Of a DNA stretch of 50,342 nt, positions 1-8,643 are shown in pieces (the first letter of the stretch is position 1; every line of letters begins with the position of its first letter). Source of the DNA: Myxococcota bacterium. Its GTDB lineage: Bacteria > Myxococcota_A > Polyangia > JAAYKL01. The stretch spans positions 1 to 50,342 of the forward strand of contig JASJCT010000021.1 of assembly GCA_030065855.1 (NCBI GenBank). The letters run 5' to 3'. The notes under the pieces are model-generated. The model searched no databases, had not been told where the DNA came from, and saw nothing but the letters and a program-made list of their open reading frames with translations. The translations under genes and the position numbers were made by a program.

Positions 1-535
1 TCCCGTCGTATGGCGCCCGATCCACTTCGCATTGCTGCGTTACTCCTCCGCGCCTTGCCACCAGCAAGACTTGTCGTCCTGCCTTGCACTGCTCGTGTCT
101 CAATCACCATGCTCGGTCCGGCCTACTGAGATAGGTTCTAAGCATTATTATAATGAAAACCGGTGCCACTCATCCCTCGGCGGCGATACACCAACCGAAA
201 TCGCGACGAGTATAGGACCTTTAGCCATGTACAGGTGTATTCGGAACGGAGCGGGATGGCGGAATGGCGCCAACTATCCCATTTTGGTATAGCTTGCTTC
301 ATGTACTTGTTTTTATTTTGTTTTTTTAAAGACGGTTCTCAGAATGGTATACCATCGCCAACCGTCGGGCCTTCCATCGGCCCTGAGCCGTAGAGCGGTA
401 ACAGTTGTAAATTACTATGTATTACTCGCTGTGAGAGAGGTGGCCTGGGATTTGCTTCGCCTGTTTTCCAGAGTTGAGATGTCTGATAGGTTTACCCCAC
501 GTAATCACCTAGCCCCAATCTTGGCCGAGGTAAAG
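1..535. other. Gene-free left edge
   Basis: I see no convincing gene here. The open frames are short, lack ribosome binding sites and have no recognisable motif. The frame of the downstream kinase stays open back to 344, but the added residues look non-native and the ribosome binding site lies just before 536. A TATAAT at 149-154 has no good -35 partner, so I do not call it a promoter. Confidence 0.5.
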
Positions 536-3500
536 ATGAAAGACATCCGGAAAACAAAAACGCAGTTAATCGAAGAGTTGGAGATGCTGCGAAAAAAAGT
601 CGAAGACTGCCATGAGGCGAAATCGGTCGATACTGGTCCGGACATGGAACTGCTTCGCCGTATGGTCGACTGTATGCTCGAACCCACGGTGATCCTCGAT
701 TGGGATGGGTTTCTGTTGCACGGCAATGTACTGGCCGCGGAAGTGATTGGCGCGTCCAGGCCAGAGGAACTCGTCGGCATGAACATTGGGGAATTCGTCC
801 ATCCCGATTCCACGGAACAGGCGGCCATCGACCTGCAACAAGTGAAGAATTCAGAAGCGGATTTCTCCGCAAAATACAAATTGCTTGTCCACGGCCGCAC
901 CGTGCATATTCAATCCCACGGCACGAAGATCGAACTCGACAACGGGTCTGTCGACCTCGTGTCCTTTCGTGATGTTACGAACAAGAATCAGGCAAACCAA
1001 GAGTTGCGACGTCAGGCTCAGCTCTTTCAATCAATGGTGGAGAATGCCAACGACATCATCTACACCATGGATACCGACGGCACATTCCTCTATGTTTCGC
1101 CCAACTGGAAATCCAAGCTGGGGCACGATCCGGAGGAGGTGATTGGTTCCTCTTTCATGCCCTTTATTCATCCCGACGATCTGCCCCAATGTTTGGAGTT
1201 TCTGCAACAGGTGTTGGCATCGGACGAGAAGCACCATGGAATGGAGTATCGGATCAAACACGAGGACGGGACCTGGAAGTGGCACGTGAGCAACGCTTCG
1301 ACAATGGTCACTCCCGAAGGGCAGGTGATTTTTACAGGTATCGCTCGCGATATCACCGAACGAAAATGGGTAGAAGAGGAGCTCATCAGGACGCAGGAGC
1401 TCCTTGAAGACAAGGTTCGAAAGCGCACATCGGAATTGGAGCGCAACGAAAAGATGTTCCGGGGTCTCACAGAGTCCATGAACGCGATGGTGATTATCGT
1501 CAACGTTGAAAACGAACGAGTCGTGTACGCCAATCCCGCAGCCACGGAAATGACCGGTTACAGTCTGGAGGAATTGACCGCTTTTCCCGCGCCGAATCTG
1601 TTTAGTGACGAAACGGCTCGGCAGGCCGAGGTCTATCGGGAAGCCTATCTTCGAGGGGATGATGTTCCCAACTGCATGGAGCTGGAATTTGTAACCAAGG
1701 ACAGACAGTGTCGTTGGATGGAAACATCTCTCGCCCTCATCGACCTCGGTGATGCGGGACTGCACAAGGTGGCAACCAGTTTCGACATCACCGCGCGAAA
1801 ACAGGCCGAAGAGTCAATGAAGGAAAGCGAGAAGAAATTTCGCGCCTTGGCCGATTTGACCTCAGCAAGCATCGCCATTGTGGGGAGTGGTGGGAATCAA
1901 TTCACCTACGCGAATCAGACCATGTTAGACCGGGTGGGGATGACCTGGAAGGAGCTCTCGACCGCCGATCCGGCCGACTGCCTGACACAGGCCGCTTTGG
2001 ACGCGGGAAAAAAAGCAACGGCAGAGGCGGAGGAAAAAGGGGTCACTCAGTATCGCTTTGAATACGAAGAGAAACCAGGGGTTTGGCGTGAGATAAACGC
2101 CGCCCGAATTCAGCTCGATGGCGAGGACGCCGCCATTTACACCTCGTTCGATATTACAGCTCACAAGGTCGCGCAACAGGCACTCGAGGAAAGCGAGGCC
2201 AAATTTCGCAACCTGGCCGAATCCACCACAGCCCACATCACAATCATGCAGGACGATAAGTACGTATACGCCAATCAAGCGTTCCTCGATTACATGGGCG
2301 TGGACGCTGAAGAATTATCACTGATCACAGTCGAGGAACTGATGATGGGAATAATGGGACCCCATGTGACTGAGCTTGCCGTACCTGCCTGGGAAGCCGC
2401 CATGAAGCGCGGGGACAATCGATTCCGGTTTGAATTTCCGGACATGGAAGGAAACTGGTTTCAGACCAACGTTTCCATCATTGAGATGGACGGCAAAGAG
2501 TCCTACATGTCAATGACTTTCGACATTACCGAACACAAGCGGACCCAGGACGCATTGGCCTCCAGCGAGAAGCGGTATCGAACTATTTTTGACACAGCTG
2601 GCACAGGAATGATCAGCTTCGGCAATGACGGCTTGATTACCCTGGCCAACGAAGAATGGACCAAGCTCTCGGGCTACTCCATCGAAGAAACCGTGGGGAA
2701 GATGACCTGGATGCCCTTCTTCACTGAAGAATCCTTGGTCAAGATGAAGACATATCACAAGATGCGCTCCGAGGACCCAAACGCGGTTCCGAAGGCGTAT
2801 GAAGCCCAGTTCATAGATCGCTGGGGTAAAGTGCACGATGGCATTATCAATATTCAACTGGTTCCCGGGACGCTGCAACGAGTGGCGTCGTTCCAGGATT
2901 TGACAGAACTCAAACTGGCCCAACACGAGATGTATCGCGCCGACAAGATGGCCGCTCTGGGACAGATCATCGCTGGGGTAGCACACGAGATCAACAACCC
3001 CAACAACTTTATCTTCTTCAACCTTCCCATCTTGAGAAAGTACATCGAAGCGATACGCCCCATGCTCGATCACCACGTGGAAGAGGATCCGGAATTGCGC
3101 ATTCTCAACATGCCTTATGAGACCTTTCTCGAAGACATCTACAAATTGCTTGAGAATATGGAGCACGGGTCCCGCCGCATTACCGGGATCGTATCTGAGT
3201 TGAAGACCTACGTTAGAAGCGAAGAGGACGAGAATAACAGACTCGGAAGCGTTGGCCCGGTCATCGACAGGGTGATGGCTTTGGTGGGTAAACAAGTGAG
3301 AAAAACCGTGAAGCGGTTTGATATTGAAGTGGAACCGGATTTGCCGCGGCTGAACATGAATCCCGGAAAAATCGAACAAGTGCTCATCAACCTGATTATC
3401 AATGCGGGGCAAGCCGCGGATAAAGAAGATTCATACGTAAAACTGTCCGCGCGATCGAGAGAGCTGAATGGCAACCTCGGAGTGGAAATCGCGGTTGAAG

Positions 3501-3694
3501 ACAACGGCACGGGCATTCCAGAAGAGATTCGCGGTCAGATTTTCGAACCTTTTTTTACGAGCAAAGGGCGGGAAACCGGCACCGGGCTCGGACTCTCCAT
3601 ATCCCAAAGAATCGTCGAAGAACACGGCGGCAAGATCTCCCTTAGTAGCCGCACTGGACAGGGCGCAATCTTCACCATCTTTTTGCCTGCGTAG
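536..3694 (+). CDS. Multi-PAS sensor histidine kinase
   Basis: A 1052-residue sensor kinase that autophosphorylates on His and presumably signals to a separate response regulator. No membrane segment is visible, so it is probably cytoplasmic. A short coiled coil (about 1-35) is followed by six PAS domains (roughly 38-150, 162-275, 306-421, 433-545, 555-665, 680-790), most ending in a DIT(A/E)xK-type linker. The HisKA H-box GVAHEINNPNN has its phospho-acceptor at about His817. The ATPase domain carries the N box around Asn956, the G1 box DNGTGIP near 989 and the G2 box GTGLGLSIS near 1014. There is no receiver domain, and no partner regulator lies next to it. I chose ATG 536 because GAGGT sits a few bases before it; the frame is open further upstream to 344 but that part looks non-coding. 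Confidence 0.93.
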   Translation: MKDIRKTKTQLIEELEMLRKKVEDCHEAKSVDTGPDMELLRRMVDCMLEPTVILDWDGFLLHGNVLAAEVIGASRPEELVGMNIGEFVHPDSTEQAAIDLQQVKNSEADFSAKYKLLVHGRTVHIQSHGTKIELDNGSVDLVSFRDVTNKNQANQELRRQAQLFQSMVENANDIIYTMDTDGTFLYVSPNWKSKLGHDPEEVIGSSFMPFIHPDDLPQCLEFLQQVLASDEKHHGMEYRIKHEDGTWKWHVSNASTMVTPEGQVIFTGIARDITERKWVEEELIRTQELLEDKVRKRTSELERNEKMFRGLTESMNAMVIIVNVENERVVYANPAATEMTGYSLEELTAFPAPNLFSDETARQAEVYREAYLRGDDVPNCMELEFVTKDRQCRWMETSLALIDLGDAGLHKVATSFDITARKQAEESMKESEKKFRALADLTSASIAIVGSGGNQFTYANQTMLDRVGMTWKELSTADPADCLTQAALDAGKKATAEAEEKGVTQYRFEYEEKPGVWREINAARIQLDGEDAAIYTSFDITAHKVAQQALEESEAKFRNLAESTTAHITIMQDDKYVYANQAFLDYMGVDAEELSLITVEELMMGIMGPHVTELAVPAWEAAMKRGDNRFRFEFPDMEGNWFQTNVSIIEMDGKESYMSMTFDITEHKRTQDALASSEKRYRTIFDTAGTGMISFGNDGLITLANEEWTKLSGYSIEETVGKMTWMPFFTEESLVKMKTYHKMRSEDPNAVPKAYEAQFIDRWGKVHDGIINIQLVPGTLQRVASFQDLTELKLAQHEMYRADKMAALGQIIAGVAHEINNPNNFIFFNLPILRKYIEAIRPMLDHHVEEDPELRILNMPYETFLEDIYKLLENMEHGSRRITGIVSELKTYVRSEEDENNRLGSVGPVIDRVMALVGKQVRKTVKRFDIEVEPDLPRLNMNPGKIEQVLINLIINAGQAADKEDSYVKLSARSRELNGNLGVEIAVEDNGTGIPEEIRGQIFEPFFTSKGRETGTGLGLSISQRIVEEHGGKISLSSRTGQGAIFTIFLPA

Positions 3695-3827
3695 ACCCCG
3701 ACATTGCAAGAGTGTTTTACCATTACGGAAGCGCCTGCCATCCCTTGCGTTCTATCGTTCCATTCCAGACCAAAAGGCTCTAAGCTGTCTTATCCTCAGC
3801 TACGCGTCGATTGCCAAAGGAGGAATC

Positions 3828-5369
3828 TTGAAAAACAAAAAGTCCGTTTGGCGCCAGTTTCCCAGCTCGTTCTGGAGCGCCAACGTCATGGAAATCTTCG
3901 AGCGGATGGGCTGGTACGGATTCTACGCGGTCAGCAGCCTCTATCTCACCGCTCGGATCGTCGACGGCGGCCTGGGGCTGAGCAGCGAAGACCGGGGCGT
4001 GATCCAGGGGCTGGCAATGTTTTTTCTCTATCTGTTTCCGGCGATCTTCGGCGCCCTGGCGGATCGGTTCGGATTCAAGCGGATGTTCCTTGCCTCCTCG
4101 GCGGTGATGATTCCCGGCTACCTACTTTTGGGCATCCCCGATGGGTTCTGGGGCTTTTTGGCGGTCTACTTCCTGGTTGCCGTGGGACACGGCATGTTCA
4201 AGCCCGTGGTCATCAGCACCGTGGCCAAGAGCACCACCGAGAAGACCGGATCCATGGGCTTTGGCATCTTCTACATGATGGTGAACATCGGCGGTTTTCT
4301 CGGGCCCATCGTGGCGGGTGTGGTGCGGGGCTGGGACTGGCAGTACGTGTTCTACGCCTCGGCGGGTTGGATTCTGCTCATGGGGATAGTGGCCCTGCTT
4401 TTCTATCGGGAACCGCCGCGCGACGCCGAGAGTGAGTCCAAGCGCTCATTGGGCGATGTGTTGAGGGATATGATGGCCGTGGTCGGCAACGGTCGATTCT
4501 TCCTCTTGGTGGCGGGGCTGCTGCTGCTGCTCGTGATGGGATCCAAGTGGCTGGAGCCGGGGGTCTACCTGCCGCTCGGCGGCGCTTGGATAGCGCTCAA
4601 CCTGATTTTGGACGTCATCATCAGCAGGACCAAGGCGAAAAAAGAGTCACCGTGGTTTTTGGCTCCCATGCGGGTGGGGGAAGGCCGCTACCTGGTTTTT
4701 CTCCTTTTGATGTCGTTCTTTTGGACCAGCTTCAACCAGATCTTCATGACCCTGCCCGAGTACATTCGGGACTACGTGGACACGAGCGATCTCATCGGCA
4801 GCCTCACCCCTGCCGCGGTCTCTGTCGCCGGCTTCTTCCAGAGCCTGGGTTTCGATACCGGTGACTGGGGCAGGGCCGTCCTGGAGCACGGGCAGGTCAA
4901 GCCGGAGCACCTGATCAACCTCAACGCCTTCGGTATCATCGCCGGCCAGGTGGCCATCGCCTACCTGGTGCGCAAGCTCCATCCCCTGACCACGATCATC
5001 GCCGGCAGCTTCATCACCGTGGTGAGCTTCCTGATCTATCTCATCGGCCAAGGCGGTTGGATCATCGTGATAGCGATCCTGGTCTTCTCAGTGGGTGAGA
5101 TGTTGGCCAGTCCCCGCTCCAAGGAATACGCCGGACGGATCGCCCCGTCCGACAAGGTCGGTATGTACATGGGCTACTTCTACTGGTGCGTGGCCCTGGG
5201 CAATCTCTTCGGCGGCCTGTTGAGCGGCGTGCTTTACCAACACTACGGCCCAGTTGCCAGAGGGGGCATCGATCGGCCCGATATCATGTGGATCATCTTC
5301 GCAGGCCTGGCGCTGGTATCGGTGGTCCTCTTGTCAATCTACGACCGGTGGATGAAGCGGGCGCTGTGA
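3828..5369 (+). CDS. POT/MFS-type proton-coupled transporter
   Basis: A polytopic inner-membrane transporter of about 513 residues. The N-terminal EIFERMGWYGFYA resembles the ExxER motif of proton-dependent oligopeptide transporters, and DRFGFKRMF matches MFS motif A in the loop between helices 2 and 3. Many hydrophobic helices follow, with a hydrophilic region near the middle. By family the substrate could be di- or tripeptides coupled to protons, but the specificity cannot be read here. I chose the TTG at 3828: AAAGGAGG lies four bases upstream and the family-like N terminus begins just after it. The same frame is open back to 3468, inside the kinase gene, but that part resembles no transporter. 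It follows the kinase by about 130 bases and may be transcribed separately. Confidence 0.85.
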   Translation: MKNKKSVWRQFPSSFWSANVMEIFERMGWYGFYAVSSLYLTARIVDGGLGLSSEDRGVIQGLAMFFLYLFPAIFGALADRFGFKRMFLASSAVMIPGYLLLGIPDGFWGFLAVYFLVAVGHGMFKPVVISTVAKSTTEKTGSMGFGIFYMMVNIGGFLGPIVAGVVRGWDWQYVFYASAGWILLMGIVALLFYREPPRDAESESKRSLGDVLRDMMAVVGNGRFFLLVAGLLLLLVMGSKWLEPGVYLPLGGAWIALNLILDVIISRTKAKKESPWFLAPMRVGEGRYLVFLLLMSFFWTSFNQIFMTLPEYIRDYVDTSDLIGSLTPAAVSVAGFFQSLGFDTGDWGRAVLEHGQVKPEHLINLNAFGIIAGQVAIAYLVRKLHPLTTIIAGSFITVVSFLIYLIGQGGWIIVIAILVFSVGEMLASPRSKEYAGRIAPSDKVGMYMGYFYWCVALGNLFGGLLSGVLYQHYGPVARGGIDRPDIMWIIFAGLALVSVVLLSIYDRWMKRAL

Positions 5370-5874
5370 TCGCTGTGATCGCTGGGTTCCTCGGGAAACC
5401 AGACCACATCGATCTGGGCCGTGGGCATGGGACAAGGGGACGGAGGCTGTCTTTTTGTTAATGATAACAATATGATGCGATCTCTCATACTGCTTTTGTG
5501 AACGGCCCCCTCCCCCACCTTGACCCTGAATCGATCAGACACCTCAACACTTGGTTGAGAGTGGTTTTCTTTCAAGTCAACAAGTGCAGTTTTCATGTCC
5601 GCCCTTTTTCCTCAGTACCAGCAAATTACACCGCATCTGGAAATGAGAACCGGTATTGTTCCCGACCTGACCGCGGATCTTCCCTTCATTCTCATTTATA
5701 CCTTCGTGAAAAAAAATACTTGTTAGGGCAATATCCGAGGCATTTTTTTTGGTTTTCTTATCCCTTGGTACCTTCATTGAAAATGCTGATAGTTTTATGA
5801 TCCCTGCCAATGCCGGCATTGATAGTTTTTTTCACATGAAGCGTGCATAAGATGCACAAAAGGAGGATTTTTCA
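5370..5874. other. Intergenic stretch, AT-rich toward its right end
   Basis: About 505 bases without a supported gene. Base composition drops sharply in AT direction from about 5560, marking the start of an AT-rich island that continues to about 8600. I found no clear terminator after the transporter and no strong promoter before 5875. Confidence 0.5.
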
Positions 5875-6402
5875 ATGAAAACTTCGCTAAAGTTAATCGC
5901 GGTCTTGATGTTGGTATCCATATCATCAATATCCGTGGCCTCAGGTCTTCATAACCAATATCTCAAGGTTGAGCGTATCAGTGGATGCGGTAATGATAGT
6001 GGTACGCCTGTGTGGACTTCCACGGCAGTTCGTAGCGATTTGTCAAACGGCTCTCACGAAAACCAGGGAGATGACACTTTCTGGACCCCTAGCGGTTTCC
6101 CTTATAATGATATTGATGCAATAAGAGTTAAGGTAAAATGTGACAACTGCCAATTCTATGACCATGGAAAAGACCTTTGGCGCTGGTATGATGCTGTACA
6201 AGACTATTATAGGACATCCATTGATCTTGGTGGGTACTATTCTAATTCAAACGGCGACTATTACTATCGTGGCGAAGAAAAGCTGTCTATCTGCAATGAC
6301 GACTACATCCAAAACGAGCCAATACTAAAATTCTATTGGAACACCGCTTATCCTCGAAATGACCATAAGTGGGAATACAAAATGCATATACATATTGAAT
6401 AA
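5875..6402 (+). CDS. Small secreted protein of unknown function
   Basis: A 175-residue protein with a clear Sec signal peptide: a short basic start (MKTSLK), a hydrophobic core over about residues 6-20 and a likely cleavage after SVASG. The mature part is rich in Tyr, Trp, Asn and Asp and has a few Cys residues (ISGCGND, VKCDNCQF, LSICND), which suggests a disulfide-stabilised exported beta protein. There is no lipobox. ATG 5875 is supported by AGGAGG at 5861-5866. I do not recognise the family. It is AT-rich, like its downstream neighbour, and unlike the transporter before it. Confidence 0.7.
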   Translation: MKTSLKLIAVLMLVSISSISVASGLHNQYLKVERISGCGNDSGTPVWTSTAVRSDLSNGSHENQGDDTFWTPSGFPYNDIDAIRVKVKCDNCQFYDHGKDLWRWYDAVQDYYRTSIDLGGYYSNSNGDYYYRGEEKLSICNDDYIQNEPILKFYWNTAYPRNDHKWEYKMHIHIE

Positions 6403-6624
6403 AAAACTCTTTGTGCAGAAAGTCCATCCCAAAATGTTGATCGATGAAAAACAATAATTCGAAATCACGTTGACCTTCGTGTGCTTTTTCAAGATCATTC
6501 AACTATCCTAACGACTCTAGCCGAACCTGTTCATGAGTTTTAAAACAGGTATTTTATCACAGATGAGTTATATTTTTGCGATACTCCAACGTGGAATACA
6601 ACATAAATCAGATAGGGAGAAAAA

Positions 6625-7356
6625 ATGGAAAATAGATTGATTTTGCTGTTTCTGAGTTCTTTTCTTTCAATCATTGCGATCTGCATCATACTGTGGCTTT
6701 CATCAGATAAAGATGAGCAGTCAATCCAACCGGAAAGCAAACAGATCTCAGCGATTATATTGAAAAATCCTAAAAATAAAAGCCGCGAAAAAAAAGAATA
6801 TTGGGAGAAGCTTGGGCAGTTAAAAATGGCCATCGAAAAAAACAACAGACTAAAGGGAGAAAAAGCCAATGATGAGGAAATGGATGAAAAATCTTGGTCC
6901 CCTCTCGATGATTATACTGATGAGGAAATAGAAGAAATAAAGGATCTTCATAGTAAAACAAACAAAATATTTTTTGAGAAAGCACCTGAAACATTAGAAC
7001 ATATGATGCAAAAACAAAAAGTAAATACTGAATGGACGGAAGATATTGAAAATATCGCACTCTCCGATGATATGCAAAGATATATGGCTGATAATAGTAC
7101 GACTCTGAAAAGAGTTGATTGCAGAGAGCGTATATGTAAAATAGTTTTTTCGCATGATAAAATTGATAAATATGAGAGTTTTATGAAGAGTAATATGGAT
7201 GAAGGCCCCTGGATGACAGGCTCTTCCGGCTCAATCGGAAGTTACAAAATCGATGAAACAGGCGCCGTAGAATCATTTATCTATTTTACCCAGTCAGATG
7301 ATCCTGAATTCTTCTTGGATGTTAGAAGAGAAATGGTTAATTCGCTAGAATCGTAA
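6625..7356 (+). CDS. Membrane-anchored protein with a Cys-Arg motif, unknown
   Basis: A 243-residue protein starting with one hydrophobic helix (residues about 5-25, LILLFLSSFLSIIAICIILW), followed by a long charged, helix-prone stretch rich in Lys and Glu, then a small folded C-terminal domain. That domain contains VDCRERICKIVF followed by a predicted alpha-beta region. From memory, a Cys-Arg-x4-Cys-type motif of this sort recurs in uncharacterised deltaproteobacterial surface proteins, but I cannot name a Pfam family. The single N-terminal helix implies anchoring in the inner membrane with the bulk outside. AGATAGGGAG precedes the ATG. Very AT-rich codon use suggests transfer or an old island. 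Confidence 0.65.
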   Translation: MENRLILLFLSSFLSIIAICIILWLSSDKDEQSIQPESKQISAIILKNPKNKSREKKEYWEKLGQLKMAIEKNNRLKGEKANDEEMDEKSWSPLDDYTDEEIEEIKDLHSKTNKIFFEKAPETLEHMMQKQKVNTEWTEDIENIALSDDMQRYMADNSTTLKRVDCRERICKIVFSHDKIDKYESFMKSNMDEGPWMTGSSGSIGSYKIDETGAVESFIYFTQSDDPEFFLDVRREMVNSLES

Positions 7357-7381
7357 ATGTCTTTCGCTTTCTAAATAGGAT

Positions 7382-8062
7382 TTAATTAAATCTGCCTCTG
7401 TTGATAAATTTACAGATAGTCAAATGTTCTATAAGGCAATTCCTATTGATTAACTCCATTTTTTCTAGAATCGTTGAAATTCTTTTTTTTACCGAAGCGA
7501 CACTAATGCCAAGTTTCTCCGCGAGTTTCCGGTAAGGCTCGAAAGATACAGCAAAGACATTGAGAAGTTCGATTTCGAGCTTTCCAAGTCCTAAGGAGCG
7601 TAAATATACTAAATTATTAATAGGACCTCCGTTAATAGAGTACGGCATGACATCAAAAAGTGAATCGGTTAACTGATCGATTTCCTCAATGAAATTGATA
7701 TAAATACTCTTTACAATAAAATCTATAATATCACATTTGACTGTTCTTAAAAGAAGGCTTGCAGAAGGTGGGTGATTTGACACTGCCAGTGCAGGAGCTC
7801 TAAAACCGATCATTCGAAGTTGTAAGAGGAGTTCAAGGCAAATATTGTTTACCTCGCCAGCTTCTACATTGACGACTATTAAGCCAGGGTTGCCTCGTTG
7901 CAAATACTCCATGATTGAAGACCATGTAGTCGCGATATGAACACGAGTAAAACCTACCTGTTCAAGATATCGCTTCATTTGGTTGTCGAACAAAGACTCG
8001 TTTCCCAAAATACAAACACTCTTATGATATCTCATGATTAACTGAGAGTTATTTATATTCAT
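7382..8062 (-). CDS. Pseudo-receiver response regulator with HTH output
   Basis: About 226 residues: an N-terminal CheY-like domain (about 1-125) and a C-terminal helix-turn-helix output (about 150-215) with KLAEKLGISVASVKKRIS as the likely recognition region, similar in layout to NarL/LuxR regulators. In the receiver the acidic pair near the start is replaced (VCILGNES where ILIVDDE is usual), and the phosphorylated Asp position reads IVVNVE, so Asn replaces Asp. The conserved Lys (FIVKS) is kept. It therefore probably cannot be phosphorylated in the normal way. I chose the ATG at 8062 because GGTAGGAG lies about eight bases before it; the frame stays open to 8170. It converges on the 6625 gene with only 25 bases between stops. 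Confidence 0.72.
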   Translation of the reverse strand: MNINNSQLIMRYHKSVCILGNESLFDNQMKRYLEQVGFTRVHIATTWSSIMEYLQRGNPGLIVVNVEAGEVNNICLELLLQLRMIGFRAPALAVSNHPPSASLLLRTVKCDIIDFIVKSIYINFIEEIDQLTDSLFDVMPYSINGGPINNLVYLRSLGLGKLEIELLNVFAVSFEPYRKLAEKLGISVASVKKRISTILEKMELINRNCLIEHLTICKFINRGRFN

Positions 8063-8643
8063 CCGCGATGCTCCTACCCACCTAAAAAAAGGGGGACTTG
8101 TTTGTTGCCATGCACTACGCCTTTTTAATTTTTTCGCAATCGCCTTTTTGAGCGTCTTCGACGCCAACAATAATGAAGATTTCTTCCGTCCTTAGGCTGG
8201 TCGCCGTACATATGAAAACCAGGGCAATGGAAATCGCTGCTCAAAGTAGACGAGATATTGCAATGTCCCATAGTGCCGCATGGCCCCTGAAATAATCGTA
8301 CCAAGTCAATCGACTTTACCGGCGGTCCGTTAACCGACCGATGTCATAACAATATCCTCGGTTATCAATATATTGAGAAGGAGGAGACTGATACAGCAAA
8401 GCGGATAATAAAGTAACTAATTGCAACCGTGCGTTAATTTAGAGTTCCAAATAGTAACCTTAAAAGCTGGTCATATGTCTAAATCAGAGGTGCGGCGCCT
8501 CGTCAAATCCAAAAAGAACGTCGAGGCAGTAGCCGAGTTCAGGCGCCAACCTGTAGAAACATGAGAAAAACAGTTTCCATTCCGGCGACTCTGGCATATA
8601 GCTTCTGCAAGCTCATAACTCCGTTCGGTCTAGGGAGGAAACT
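8063..8643. other. Intergenic stretch between divergent genes
   Basis: About 580 bases between divergently read genes. It must hold the promoters of both the regulator at 8062 and the peptidase at 8644, but I could not pick out convincing -35/-10 pairs. A GAGAAGGAGGAG at about 8372-8383 resembles a ribosome binding site but no start codon with a lasting frame follows it. Confidence 0.45.

Noticed and set aside
149..154. TATAAT as a promoter of the kinase
   Set aside because: There is no acceptable -35 at the right distance, and it lies nearly 400 bases before the start.
1031..3412. Long antisense frames inside the kinase gene
   Set aside because: They are complements of PAS and kinase codons, have no binding sites and no protein motifs.
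3704..4435. 243-codon frame overlapping the transporter
   Set aside because: Arg/Gly/His-rich shadow of the transporter in another frame, with no membrane helices.
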